Below are positions 52,287-60,802 of a stretch of DNA of 64,000 nt, one piece after another. The position numbers and the translations under genes were made by a program. The DNA is taken from positions 1 through 64,000 of the forward strand of contig NZ_RQJW01000005.1 in assembly GCF_004028635.1 (NCBI RefSeq). The letters are read 5' to 3'. Positions within the stretch are counted from its first letter, which is position 1, and each line of letters opens with the position of its first letter. Under the pieces are notes generated by a model. The model saw only the letters and a list, made by a program, of their open reading frames with translations. It was not told the origin of the DNA and searched no databases. The stretch is from Streptomyces cyaneus (GTDB taxonomy: Bacteria; Actinomycetota; Actinomycetes; Streptomycetales; Streptomycetaceae).

Positions 52287-52787
52287 TCACTTCGCCCGAT
52301 ACCGCCGCATCTTCGCCCGCGCCCCACACACCTGCATCGAGCACCAACGACCGCGGCCCGCCGGGCTGCGGTCGTAGTACGCCCAGTGACAGTCGACGGC
52401 CTCGCAGGCCTTCAGCCGGTGCCACGTGCCCTCGACGAGGGCCTGGGCGATGGCCGCCGCCACCCGGGAGAGCAGCGGGCCCTCGTCGGCGGGGGCGAGG
52501 CCGGCCGAGCCGTCGGCGGCCTCGACGGTGACGAGCAGCGGGCCCGCCGCCAGCAGCTCACCCAGCGGCGTCACGGCACGATGCGGCGGATGCCCCGCGT
52601 GTGCGAGAAGAACCACCCGCAGCGACTCCCGCAGCTCCCGCGCTCCCGGTATGTCCTCCTCGGCCAGCCCGAAGCGCGCCCGGCCCTCCGCCGTGTCCAG
52701 CGAGTCGGCGCCCGACTCGATGTCCAGCGTGTTGACCAGGGACTCGACCAGCTCCAGGCCCCCGGGCGCGGGCGATCTCTCACTCAT
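52287..52787 (-). CDS. CGNR zinc-finger transcription-regulator-like protein
   Basis: 166 residues. Helical N-terminal ABATE-like domain (about 8-115) and a C-terminal zinc finger with four Cys: LKACEAVDCHWAYYDRSPAG and RWCSMQVCGARAKMRRYR. The namesake CGNR reads CGAR here (Asn replaced by Ala). The finger is thought to bind DNA, making these putative stress regulators. ATG at 52787. The 3' end touches the palindromic repeats after the copper-type operon; it is divergent from the VOC genes. Confidence 0.88.
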   Translation of the reverse strand: MSERSPAPGGLELVESLVNTLDIESGADSLDTAEGRARFGLAEEDIPGARELRESLRVVLLAHAGHPPHRAVTPLGELLAAGPLLVTVEAADGSAGLAPADEGPLLSRVAAAIAQALVEGTWHRLKACEAVDCHWAYYDRSPAGRGRWCSMQVCGARAKMRRYRAK

Positions 52788-52911
52788 GGCTGCACGCTAC
52801 CTCCCGATTCCCCTTGCGACGTTACCGCCAATGCGGGAGCATGCAGTAACGGGGTTACCCCATGCAGTGCTGTAGGGGTAACCAAGGCACCGAGACTTCA
52901 AGGAGGAAGTC

Positions 52912-53271
52912 ATGGCCATCGCCGAACTGGGCGTCGTCGTCCTGGACTGTCCCGACCCCCGTGCCCTCGCCGACTTCTACGCGCGCGTGCTCGGCGGAAA
53001 CGTCGAGGGCGAAGGGGACTGGGTGGACCTGAAGGTGCCCGGCGGGCAGTCGCTGGCGTTCCAGGCCGCCCCCGGGTTCGTACCGCCGCAGTGGCCGGCG
53101 CCCGATCACTCCCAGCAGTTCCATCTGGACCTGACCGTCGCGGACCTGGACGCGGCCGAGGAAGGCGTACTGGCACTGGGGGCGAAGCCGCTGGACGCCG
53201 AGGACCGGTCGCGGAGCTTCCGGGTTTACTCGGATCCAGCCGGGCACCCGTTCTGCCTGTGCGCCTGCTGA
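52912..53271 (+). CDS. VOC-family (glyoxalase/bleomycin-resistance-like) protein 1
   Basis: 119 residues; ATG at 52912 after AGGAGGAAG. One VOC module: LGVVVLDCPDPRALADFYAR at the N-terminus, QQFHLDLTV in the middle, and DPAGHPFCLC at the end. VOC proteins form paired beta-alpha-beta-beta-beta modules and bind metals or small molecules; most likely a dimeric lyase, dioxygenase or resistance-type binding protein. Substrate not predictable. Followed after 26 bases by a paralogue. Confidence 0.88.
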   Translation: MAIAELGVVVLDCPDPRALADFYARVLGGNVEGEGDWVDLKVPGGQSLAFQAAPGFVPPQWPAPDHSQQFHLDLTVADLDAAEEGVLALGAKPLDAEDRSRSFRVYSDPAGHPFCLCAC

Positions 53272-53297
53272 TCACGCCTCGACCGCCGGAGGAATCC

Positions 53298-53687
53298 ATG
53301 AGTCCCGTGGCACGCCTACGTTCCGTCGTCATCGACTGCCCCGACCCGCGCGCCCTCGCCCGCTTCTACGCCGGTGTCGGCGGCGGTGCGCCCGAGGACG
53401 ACGACCCCGAATGGGTCGTACTCCAGATCCCGGGCGGGCCACGGCTCTCCTTCCAGGCGGCGCCCGGGCACACCCCGCCGGAGTGGCCGCGGGCCGACCG
53501 CAACTCGCAGCAGTTCCACCTCGACTTCGACGCGGGGTCCACCTGGGAGGAGGTCGACGCGGCCGAGGAGAAAGTGCTGAAGCTGGGCGCACGGTTGCTG
53601 CACGCCGAGGACAAGGAGGACTGGCGGGTGTACGCCGACCCGGCGGGGCACCCGTTCTGCCTCTGCCGGATCGAGCACGGCGAGTAG
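53298..53687 (+). CDS. VOC-family protein 2, tandem paralogue
   Basis: 129 residues; ATG at 53298 after GGAGGAATCC. It shares the frame VVIDCPDPRALARFYAG, FQAAPGHTPPEWP, QQFHLDFD and YADPAGHPFCLCRIEHGE with the preceding protein, so the two arose by duplication. They may pair as a heterodimer or be two copies of a small-molecule-binding enzyme. Transcribed with VOC 1. Function unassigned. Confidence 0.88.
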   Translation: MSPVARLRSVVIDCPDPRALARFYAGVGGGAPEDDDPEWVVLQIPGGPRLSFQAAPGHTPPEWPRADRNSQQFHLDFDAGSTWEEVDAAEEKVLKLGARLLHAEDKEDWRVYADPAGHPFCLCRIEHGE

Positions 53688-53810
53688 CGAACCCTCCGGT
53701 CGCGGTCGAGGTCGGCGATCTTCACGGCGGCCCCCGCGGGGCCGGGCAGACGGCGACCTGGTGGACAGGGTGTTCGGGCGTACGGGCGTACGGGGCACGC
53801 GCGCGGCCGG

Positions 53811-54170
53811 TCAGCCTTGCCGCGCCGCCTCGATCACCTCGTTCAGGGTGTCCCGGGAGCGGACGAGGTCGGCGATCATGCGGTCGATGCGGTCGCGTTC
53901 GGCGGTGAGGTCCTCGACCAGCCGGGGCGTGGCGACGGCGGAGGGGCCGCCGTCGGTGTCCCGCATACAGGGCAGCAACTGCACGATCCGGCTGCTGTGC
54001 AGGCCGGCGGCGAAGAGCTCCTGGATCCGGACGACCCGGTCCACGGCCGCCTCGGGGTAGTCGCGGTGGCCGCCCGGGGTGCGCTCGGCGCGCAGCAGGC
54101 CCTGGGTCTCGTAGTAGCGCAGCGACCGCTCGCTCACGCCGGTGCGCCGGGCGAGTTCACCGATCCGCAT
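53811..54170 (-). CDS. MerR-family transcriptional regulator
   Basis: 119 residues from the ATG at 54170. Winged HTH at the N-terminus (MRIGELARRTGVSERSLRYY), then the dimerisation helix to the C-terminus (ERDRIDRMIADLVRSRDTLN). One Cys (LLPCMRD) lies in the connecting region; there is no metal-binding Cys pair, so it is likely a small-molecule or redox sensor rather than a metal sensor. It is divergent from the ene-reductase gene, with a dyad operator between. Confidence 0.92.
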   Translation of the reverse strand: MRIGELARRTGVSERSLRYYETQGLLRAERTPGGHRDYPEAAVDRVVRIQELFAAGLHSSRIVQLLPCMRDTDGGPSAVATPRLVEDLTAERDRIDRMIADLVRSRDTLNEVIEAARQG

Positions 54171-54212
54171 CTCCGCCTCTGCGTCCGCGTCCGCGCCCGC
54201 CGACTGCCCGGG

Positions 54213-54245
54213 CTTGAATCTGACACTGATGTCAAGTTTTAGCGT
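54213..54245 (+). promoter_or_regulatory. MerR-type promoter and operator of the ene-reductase gene
   Basis: -35 TTGAAT (54214-54219), a 20-bp spacer, and -10 TAGCGT (54240-54245), six bases before the ATG. The long spacer holds a dyad: CTTGA/TCAAG outer arms (54213-54217 and 54232-54236) and TGACA/TGTCA inner arms (54221-54225 and 54230-54234). An overlong spacer with an operator inside it is the hallmark of MerR-activated promoters. Confidence 0.75.
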
Positions 54246-54251
54246 ACGGGA

Positions 54252-55382
54252 ATGACGCAGACGACGGACTTCCTGGCACCGGCCCGGCTCGGCCGGCTCG
54301 CACTTCCCCACCACCTGGTGATGGCACCGCTCACCCGCAACCGCGCGGCGGCGGACGGCACCCCGACCGACCTCATGGTCACCCACTACACCCAGCGCAC
54401 CACGGCCGGCCTGATCATCGGCGAGGCCTCGACACCGAACGCGGTCGGGCAGACGTACCCGAACATCACAGCGATCCACACCGACCGGCACCTGGCCGGG
54501 TGGCGGCGGGTGACCGAGGCCGTGCGGGAGGGCGGCGGGCGGATGTTCCTGCAGCTCCAACACGGCGGGCGGGTCAGCCATCCGGAGACCACCGGCCTGA
54601 CGCCCGTCGCGCCCTCCCCCGTGCCGCTGCAGGAGACGATCTTCACGCCGCGCGGGCACCTGCCGGCCGTCGTCCCCCGGGAGATGACGGTCGCCGACAT
54701 CCGGGCCACCGTCGCCGACTTCGCCGCGGCCGCCCGCCGGGCCGTCGACGCGGGCTTCGAGGGAGTCGAGGTGCACTCGGCCAACGGGCATCTGCTGCAC
54801 CAGTTCCTCGCCGGGAACACCAACCGCAGGACGGACGGATACGGCGGGCCGGTGGAGCGGCGGGTCCGGTTCACGGCGGAGGTGACCGAGGCGGTGGCCG
54901 ACGCGATCGGCGCCGACCGGGTGGGCGTGCGGATCTCCCCGGGAAACACCGTCAACGGCATCGAGGAGGACGACACCGACGTCCTCTACCCCGCGCTGGT
55001 GGCCCGGCTGCGGGATCTGGACCTGGCGTATCTGCACCTCGTGCACGCCGACCCGGACACAGCGGTGTACCGGAGGATCCGCGCGGACTGGCCCGGCGTC
55101 CTGATCGGCAACCCGGTACTGCCCGACCTCACCACCGCGGGCGTCACCCGGGCCGCGGCCGGCATGCTGGCCGCCGGGGCCGATCTGGTCGCCCTCGGCA
55201 GGCCGTTCCTCGCCAACCCGGACCTGGTCACCCGCCTGCGCCTCGGCGCACCGCTCAACCCGGTCCGGGACCGGTACCTGATGTACACGGGCGGGGCGAC
55301 CGGTTACACCGACTACCCCGCCCTCGACGATCAGCCGTCCAGCGCCTCGATGGTCGCGTTGGACGGGCCCCGCGTCGCCTGA
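54252..55382 (+). CDS. Alkene reductase (Old Yellow Enzyme family)
   Basis: 376 residues; ATG at 54252, six bases after a -10, so probably leaderless. FMN flavoprotein that reduces activated C=C bonds with NAD(P)H. Signatures: PLTRNRAAADGTPTDLMVTH at the N-terminus, QLQHGGRVSH (about 98), the substrate-site His-Asn pair in VHSANGHLLHQFLA (about 180), and NTNRRTDGYGG. The natural end would be near YTDYPALD; this gene reads on for about 18 residues and overlaps the convergent dipeptidase by 52 bp. Controlled by the divergent MerR protein. Confidence 0.92.
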   Translation: MTQTTDFLAPARLGRLALPHHLVMAPLTRNRAAADGTPTDLMVTHYTQRTTAGLIIGEASTPNAVGQTYPNITAIHTDRHLAGWRRVTEAVREGGGRMFLQLQHGGRVSHPETTGLTPVAPSPVPLQETIFTPRGHLPAVVPREMTVADIRATVADFAAAARRAVDAGFEGVEVHSANGHLLHQFLAGNTNRRTDGYGGPVERRVRFTAEVTEAVADAIGADRVGVRISPGNTVNGIEEDDTDVLYPALVARLRDLDLAYLHLVHADPDTAVYRRIRADWPGVLIGNPVLPDLTTAGVTRAAAGMLAAGADLVALGRPFLANPDLVTRLRLGAPLNPVRDRYLMYTGGATGYTDYPALDDQPSSASMVALDGPRVA

Positions 55383-56515
55383 AGGTCGCGGGCGACGTCC
55401 TCGGCCGCGCCCAGTACCCGTACCGCGTTCTGCCAGGTCAGCTTGGCCAGGTCGGGCTTTGACCAGCCGCGGTCCAGCAGTTCGGCGATCAGGTTGGGAT
55501 AGCCGGACACGTCGCGCAGGCCGTCCGGGGTGAAGGCGGTGCCGTCGTAGTCGCCGCCGATGCCGATGTGGTCCACGCCCGCGATCTCGCGCATGTGGTC
55601 CAGGTGGTCGGCGACCGTGGAGACGGTGGCGATCGGGCGCGGGGTGCTCTCCTCGAAGGCGCGGTGCACCTTCATCGCCTCGGCGGTGGTGTCGAGATGG
55701 TGGAAGCCGTGGGCGCGCATGTTCTCGTCGGCCGCGGCCGTCCAGTCGACCGCCGCCTGCAGCACGAACTTCGGCACGAACGTCACCATCGCGACGCCGC
55801 CGTTGCCGGGGAGGCGTTCCAGGACGTCGTCGGGGATGTTGCGCGGGTGGTCGCACACCGCGCGAGCGGAGGAGTGGGAGAAGATCACGGGGGCCGACGT
55901 GGCGTCCAGCGCGTCCCGCATCGTCGTGGCCGCCACGTGCGAGAGGTCCACCAGCATGCCCTCGCGGTTCATCTCCCGGACCACCTCGCGGCCGAAGGCC
56001 GACAGACCACCCACGCCGGGCTCGTCCGTCGCCGAGTCGGCCCACGCGATGTTGTCGTTGTGGGTGAGCGTCATGTAGCGGACGCCGAGCGCGTACAGCG
56101 CCCGCAGCGTGGCGAGCGAGTCGGCGATGGAGTGGCCGCCCTCGGCACCCATCAGGGAGGCGATACGGCCCTCCGCGCGGGCGGCTTCCATGTCCGCCGC
56201 CGTCAGCGCGGGGCGCAGGTCGGCCGGGTAGCGCGCCAGCAACTGCCGTACGCAGTCGATCTGTTCGAGGGTGGCGCTGACCGCCTTGTCGCCGGCGTAG
56301 TCCGAGCGGACGTACACCGACCAGAACTGCGCGCCCACGCCGCCCTCGCGCAGGCGGGGGATGTCGGTGTGCAGGTGGGCGCCCTGGGAGGCGGCGATGT
56401 CGCGGGCGTCGAGGTCGTAGCGGACCTGTTCGCGCAGGGCCCAGGGGAGGTCGTTGTGGCCGTCGACGACCGGGAACTCGCGCAGGAGTTCCCGGGCTGC
56501 CTCCAGGGAGGTCAT
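55331..56515 (-). CDS. Membrane-dipeptidase-type peptidase (M19)
   Basis: 394 residues from the ATG at 56515; GGGGAAG nine bases upstream overlaps the purE end. Zinc-dependent dipeptidase signatures: PVVDGHNDLPWALR (metal His and Asp, about 19), GAEGGHSIADSLATLR (about 120), THNDNIAWADS, LVDLSHV and FSHSSARAVCDHPRN. No signal peptide, so it is cytosolic despite the family name. It should cleave dipeptides, possibly including D-amino-acid or cell-wall peptides. Cotranscribed with purK-purE. Confidence 0.93.
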   Translation of the reverse strand: MTSLEAARELLREFPVVDGHNDLPWALREQVRYDLDARDIAASQGAHLHTDIPRLREGGVGAQFWSVYVRSDYAGDKAVSATLEQIDCVRQLLARYPADLRPALTAADMEAARAEGRIASLMGAEGGHSIADSLATLRALYALGVRYMTLTHNDNIAWADSATDEPGVGGLSAFGREVVREMNREGMLVDLSHVAATTMRDALDATSAPVIFSHSSARAVCDHPRNIPDDVLERLPGNGGVAMVTFVPKFVLQAAVDWTAAADENMRAHGFHHLDTTAEAMKVHRAFEESTPRPIATVSTVADHLDHMREIAGVDHIGIGGDYDGTAFTPDGLRDVSGYPNLIAELLDRGWSKPDLAKLTWQNAVRVLGAAEDVARDLQATRGPSNATIEALDG

Positions 56516-56520
56516 CGCCG

Positions 56521-57060
56521 TCACTTCCCCGAGCCGAAGCCGAAGCCGTTCGCGCCCTCTACCTTGGCGCGCAGGCGCTTGCCCTTCTCGGTGGCCTGGT
56601 CGTTCAGCTCCTGCTGGAACTCGCGCATCCGCTGCAGCAGGTCCTCGTCGTGGGTGGCGAGGATACGGGCGGCGAGCAGACCGGCGTTGCGCGCGCCGGC
56701 GACGGAGACGGTGGCGACCGGGACGCCGGCCGGCATCTGCACGATCGAGAGCAGGGAGTCCATGCCGTCGAGGTACTTCAGCGGGACCGGGACGCCGATG
56801 ACCGGCAGGGGCGTCACCGAGGCGAGCATGCCGGGGAGGTGAGCGGCGCCGCCCGCCCCCGCGATGATCACCTTCAGGCCGCGCTCGGCCGCCTGCTCGC
56901 CGTACGTGACCATCTCGCGCGGCATCCGGTGCGCGGAGACGACGTCGACCTCGTAGTCGATCTCGAACTCGTCGAGGGCCTGGGCGGCGGCCTCCATGAC
57001 GGGCCAGTCGGAGTCCGACCCCATCACGATGCCCACGACGGGGCCGACAGCGGTGCTCAT
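56521..57060 (-). CDS. purE: N5-carboxyaminoimidazole ribonucleotide mutase
   Basis: 179 residues. Rearranges N5-CAIR, the PurK product, to CAIR in purine synthesis. Class I PurE signatures: VGIVMGSDSDWPVMEAAAQA (residues 9-28), VSAHRMPREMVTYG (about 42) and IIAGAGGAAHLPGMLASVTP. The ATG at 57060 overlaps the purK stop (ATGA). The C-terminus has a short Lys/Arg-rich helix beyond the core. The end overlaps the dipeptidase ribosome site, coupling all three genes. Confidence 0.97.
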   Translation of the reverse strand: MSTAVGPVVGIVMGSDSDWPVMEAAAQALDEFEIDYEVDVVSAHRMPREMVTYGEQAAERGLKVIIAGAGGAAHLPGMLASVTPLPVIGVPVPLKYLDGMDSLLSIVQMPAGVPVATVSVAGARNAGLLAARILATHDEDLLQRMREFQQELNDQATEKGKRLRAKVEGANGFGFGSGK

Positions 57061-58196
57061 TCGGTGATCGTGCCCTTCAGGTAGCCGGCTGCGTGACGTG
57101 CGCGTTCCAGCACGTCGTCGAGGTCGTCGCCGTAGGTGTTGACGTGGCCGACCTTGCGGCCGGGCTTTACGTCCTTGCCGTACATGTGGATCTTGAGCTT
57201 GGGGTCGCGGGCCATGCAGTGCAGGTACGCGGAGTACATGTCGGGGTAGTCGCCGCCGAGGACGTTGACCATGACGGTCCACTTGGCGCGCGGGCGCGGG
57301 TCGCCGAGGGGGAGGTCCAGGACCGCGCGGACGTGGTTGGCGAACTGGCTGGTGATCGCGCCGTCCTGGGTCCAGTGGCCCGAGTTGTGCGGGCGCATCG
57401 CCAGTTCGTTGACGAGGATGCGGCCGTCGCGGGTCTGGAACAGCTCGACGGCGAGGTGGCCGACGACGCCGAGTTCCTTGGCGATGGTGAGGGCCATCTC
57501 CTCGGCCCTGAGGGCGAGGTTCTCGTCGAGGTCGGGCGCGGGGGCTATGACGGTGTCGCAGACGCCGTTGACCTGCCGGGACTCGACCACCGGGTAGGCG
57601 ACGGCCTGGCCGTGCGGGGAGCGTACGACGTTCGCCGCGAGCTCCCGTACGAAGTCGACCTTCTCCTCGGCGAGGACCGGGACGCCGGCGCGGAACGGCT
57701 CGGCGGCCTCCTCGACGGAGTCGACGACCCAGACGCCCTTGCCGTCGTAGCCGCCGCGGACGGTCTTGAGGACGACGGGGAAGCCGTCGCCCTCGCCCGC
57801 GAAGGCGGCGACGTCGCCCGGGTCGGTCACGATCCTGTGCCGTGGGCACGGCACGCCGATCGCGTCGAGCTTCGCGCGCATCACGCCCTTGTCCTGGGCG
57901 TGCACGAGTGCGTCAGGGCCCGGGCGGACGGGGATGCCGTCCGCCTCCAGAGCCCTGAGGTGCTCGGTGGGTACGTGTTCGTGATCGAAAGTGATCACAT
58001 CGCAGCCCCTCGCGAAGTCGCGCAGCGTGTCGAGGTCGCGATAGTCGCCGAGGACGACATCGCTCACCACCTGCGCCGCGGAATCCTGAGGGGTGTCACT
58101 GAGGAGCTTGAACCTGATGCCGAGCGGGATGCCCGCCTCGTGTGTCATACGAGCGAGCTGCCCCCCGCCGACCATGCCGACTACCGGGAACGTCAC
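57057..58196 (-). CDS. purK: N5-carboxyaminoimidazole ribonucleotide synthase
   Basis: ATP-grasp enzyme that makes N5-CAIR from AIR, ATP and bicarbonate. 379 residues from the GTG at 58196 (VTFPVVGMVGGGQLARMTHE). Signatures: GGQLARM (N-terminus), DHEHVPTEHLRALEADG (about 75), the ATP-grasp stretch VVLKTVRGGYDGKGVWVVDS (about 140) and VNELAMRPHNSGHWTQDGA (about 265). The longer in-frame extension upstream is not family-like. A -10 (TACCCT) six bases before the GTG suggests a leaderless transcript. Confidence 0.96.
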   Translation of the reverse strand: MTFPVVGMVGGGQLARMTHEAGIPLGIRFKLLSDTPQDSAAQVVSDVVLGDYRDLDTLRDFARGCDVITFDHEHVPTEHLRALEADGIPVRPGPDALVHAQDKGVMRAKLDAIGVPCPRHRIVTDPGDVAAFAGEGDGFPVVLKTVRGGYDGKGVWVVDSVEEAAEPFRAGVPVLAEEKVDFVRELAANVVRSPHGQAVAYPVVESRQVNGVCDTVIAPAPDLDENLALRAEEMALTIAKELGVVGHLAVELFQTRDGRILVNELAMRPHNSGHWTQDGAITSQFANHVRAVLDLPLGDPRPRAKWTVMVNVLGGDYPDMYSAYLHCMARDPKLKIHMYGKDVKPGRKVGHVNTYGDDLDDVLERARHAAGYLKGTITE

Positions 58197-58372
58197 GCCC
58201 CTAGGGTATCGGCCGCGTCGGGGCGACCCTCTTACCGGACTTTTCCGGGTCTCTTTCCGACCTATGTCCCGACCTATGAGCTCGCCCACAGGCAATCGTG
58301 GAGGGGGGTGGTTAGCATGGCTGGGTTGACGAAAACCGACCGACATATCGACCGACAGGAGCCTTCACGACC

Positions 58373-58945
58373 ATGGGACGTGGTTCCTCGGGGCTTCATG
58401 CGGCGCCTCCAGTACCTCGCAGTGCTGTGCGGCAGCGCTTTGACCGGCTGATGCGTGAGGTTGCCAAGTTCGGCGCGGTGGGTGGAGCGGGGCTGCTGGT
58501 CAATCTCCTCGTGTTCAACCTGGTGCGGCATGTGACCGACCTCCAGGTGGTGCGGGCGAGCGTCATCGCCACCGTCGTCGCGATCGTCTTCAACTACGTC
58601 GGCTTCCGCTACTTCACGTACCGGGATCGCGACAAGAGTCGTCGTACGAAGGAACTGGGTCTGTTCCTGCTGTTCAGCGTGGTCGGTCTGGTGATCGAGA
58701 ACGGTGTGCTGTACGCGGCGACGTACGGGTTCGGGTGGGACAGTCCGCTGCAGAGCAACATCTTCAAGTTCCTCGGCATCGGGATCGCGACGCTGTTCCG
58801 GTTCTGGTCGTATCGGACGTGGGTGTTCCGCGCGCTTCCTCCTGCGGAGGAGGCGGAGCAGGCAGTGACCGGAGCGGAATCGTTCCTGGAGCCGCCTCGG
58901 CAAGCTGCGGCGGAGAAGCCGCGGGTACGACAGCGGGTGGGCTGA
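58373..58945 (+). CDS. GtrA-family membrane protein
   Basis: 190 residues; ATG at 58373 with CAGGAG upstream. Four hydrophobic helices (about 35-55, 65-85, 98-118, 128-148) with the family core FGAVGGAGLLVNLLVFN and FRFWSYRTWVF. GtrA proteins are thought to move lipid-linked sugars across the membrane. Both ends are cytoplasmic; the C-terminus is Glu/Ala-rich. It is divergent from purK, an arrangement shared with mycobacteria (recalled). It may serve the envelope glycan genes upstream in the window. Confidence 0.9.
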   Translation: MGRGSSGLHAAPPVPRSAVRQRFDRLMREVAKFGAVGGAGLLVNLLVFNLVRHVTDLQVVRASVIATVVAIVFNYVGFRYFTYRDRDKSRRTKELGLFLLFSVVGLVIENGVLYAATYGFGWDSPLQSNIFKFLGIGIATLFRFWSYRTWVFRALPPAEEAEQAVTGAESFLEPPRQAAAEKPRVRQRVG

Positions 58946-58977
58946 CGCGCCGAGGCCGCCGGGGGTACACCCTGGGC

Positions 58978-59475
58978 TTCCTCGCCCCCGCCGCCCCTAC
59001 CCGTCCCATCCTCGAAGGGGCTCCGCCCCTTCCACCCCGCCAAGGGGCTACGCCCCCTGGACCCCCATCGGCCTGAACGGCCTCGTCCTCAAACGCCGGA
59101 CGGGCTGATTTCACCCAGGGCATTCCAGCCCGCCCGGCGCTTGAGGTGGGGGTTGTGCCTCGCGGCGCCGACGGTCACTTCCCAGCGCCGACCCAGGTAT
59201 TTCAGCCCGTCCGGCGTTTGAGGACGAGCTCCGCCATCCCGATCCCCCACCCACCCGCAGGGGGGCTTCACCTCTCGACGCCGTCCCGGCATTTCCGCCC
59301 GTCCGGGGCTGCGCTTCTGGACGCCGGCCCAGGCATTCCAGCCCGTCCGGCGTTTGAGGACGAGGCCCCTTCAGGGCCGAAGCGGGGGTCTGGGGGCCGC
59401 AGGCCCCCAGGACGGCGGGGTCGAAGGGGCGGCAGCCCCTGGAGGACGGGACGGGTAGGGGCGGCGGGGGCGAGA
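58978..59475. repeat. Intergenic repeat family A, inverted pair (copy 4)
   Basis: 58978-59108 carries the family A module in plus orientation (CGCCCCCGCCGCCCCTACCC to CTCAAACGCCGGACGGGCTG). From about 59190 to 59475 the same module runs in reverse (CAGCCCGTCCGGCGTTTGAG at 59201 and 59340, ending GGGGCGGCGGGGGCGAGAAC). The two halves form a large inverted repeat between convergent genes. Confidence 0.88.
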
Positions 59476-59485
59476 ACCCCTGCGG

Positions 59486-60760
59486 TTACCTGACCGTCGG
59501 ACCCGCATCCTCCGCCGACTTCTTCAGCGGTGGTGTGCGGGAGAGGAACAGGGCGAGTACCGGAGGGTTCGTCTGGAGCATCTCCAGGCGGCCACCATCG
59601 GCTTCCGCGAGGTCACGGGCCACCGCGAGACCGATGCCCGTGGAGTTGCGCCCGCTGATGGCCCGCTCGAAGATGCGGGCGCCCAGGTCCGCAGGAATGC
59701 CGGGGCCCTCGTCGGTGACCTCGATGACCGCCTGATTGCCCGTGACACGCGTCCGCAGGGCCACCGTGCCGCCCCCGTGCATGAGGGAGTTCTCGATCAG
59801 GGCCGCCAGGACCTGAGCGACCGCGCCCGGCGTGCCGACCGCCTGGAGGTGACGTTTGCCCGAGCTGACGATCGCCCGCCCGACACTGCGGTACGCCGGA
59901 CGCCACTCGGCCAGCTGCTGCTGGATGACCTCGTCGAGGTCGAAGGTGACGGCGGAGCCGTTGCGCGGGTCGCGGGAGTTGGTGAGGAGGCGTTCGACCA
60001 CGTCGGTGAGGCGCTCCACCTGGGTCAGGGCGATCGTCGCCTCCTCCTTCACCGTGTCGAGATCCTCGGTGAGGGTGATCTCCTCAAGGCGCATGGACAG
60101 GGCCGTGAGGGGGGTGCGGAGCTGGTGGGAGGCGTCCGCGGCCAGGCGGCGTTCCGCCGTCAGCATGCGGGCGATGCGCTCGGCCGAGGAGTCCAGCACG
60201 TCCGCCACTCGGTCCAGCTCATGGACGCCGTACCGCTTGTGGCGGGGGCGCGGGTCGCCCGAGCCGAGGCGTTCCGCCGTTTCCGCGAGGTCGGTGAGCG
60301 GGGAGGCGAGGCGATTCGCCTGGCGTACCGCCAGCAGGACCGCCGCGATCACCGCGAGCAGGGCCACCGCGCCGATGATCAGCAACGTACGGCCGACCTC
60401 CCGCGTCACCGACGACCGCGGCTCCTGCACGACGACCGTCTCGCCCTCCTCGCCGGTCTCCTTGGCGCTGATGACGTCACCGGTCGGCTTGGAGCCCACC
60501 TGGATCACCGGCTTGCCCGGGATCCGGATCTCGGCGTAACGATCCCCCTGGATCTGGTCCCGCAGCACCGCGGCGTCCACGGTCTCGTCACCGAGCAGCC
60601 GGCTGTCCACGATGCTGACCAGCCGGACCGCCTCGGTGTCCACCCGCTCCTGTGCGGTGTTGGTGATCGTCCTGGTCTCGACGATCACGAGGGAGACGCC
60701 GAAGACGGCGATGACAACGAGTACGACCGCGAGGGTCGACTGGATAAGACGGCGACGCAC
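59486..60760 (-). CDS. Two-component sensor histidine kinase
   Basis: 424 residues; GTG at 60760 after CGGAGGGACC. Membrane helix 1 (about 7-28), an extracytoplasmic sensor of about 95 residues, helix 2 (about 127-148), HAMP (about 150-200), HisKA with phospho-His in DASHQLRTPLTAL (about 212), HATPase N-box ALIENSLMHGG (about 335), G1 EVTDEGPGIP and G2 STGIGLAVARDLAEADGG. It autophosphorylates and passes phosphate to the regulator upstream. The sensor domain is beta-rich and unrecognised. Confidence 0.93.
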   Translation of the reverse strand: MRRRLIQSTLAVVLVVIAVFGVSLVIVETRTITNTAQERVDTEAVRLVSIVDSRLLGDETVDAAVLRDQIQGDRYAEIRIPGKPVIQVGSKPTGDVISAKETGEEGETVVVQEPRSSVTREVGRTLLIIGAVALLAVIAAVLLAVRQANRLASPLTDLAETAERLGSGDPRPRHKRYGVHELDRVADVLDSSAERIARMLTAERRLAADASHQLRTPLTALSMRLEEITLTEDLDTVKEEATIALTQVERLTDVVERLLTNSRDPRNGSAVTFDLDEVIQQQLAEWRPAYRSVGRAIVSSGKRHLQAVGTPGAVAQVLAALIENSLMHGGGTVALRTRVTGNQAVIEVTDEGPGIPADLGARIFERAISGRNSTGIGLAVARDLAEADGGRLEMLQTNPPVLALFLSRTPPLKKSAEDAGPTVR

Positions 60761-60802
60761 AGGTCCCTCCGGACAGTGACACTAAAACGACCGGTGCGTA
60801 CA

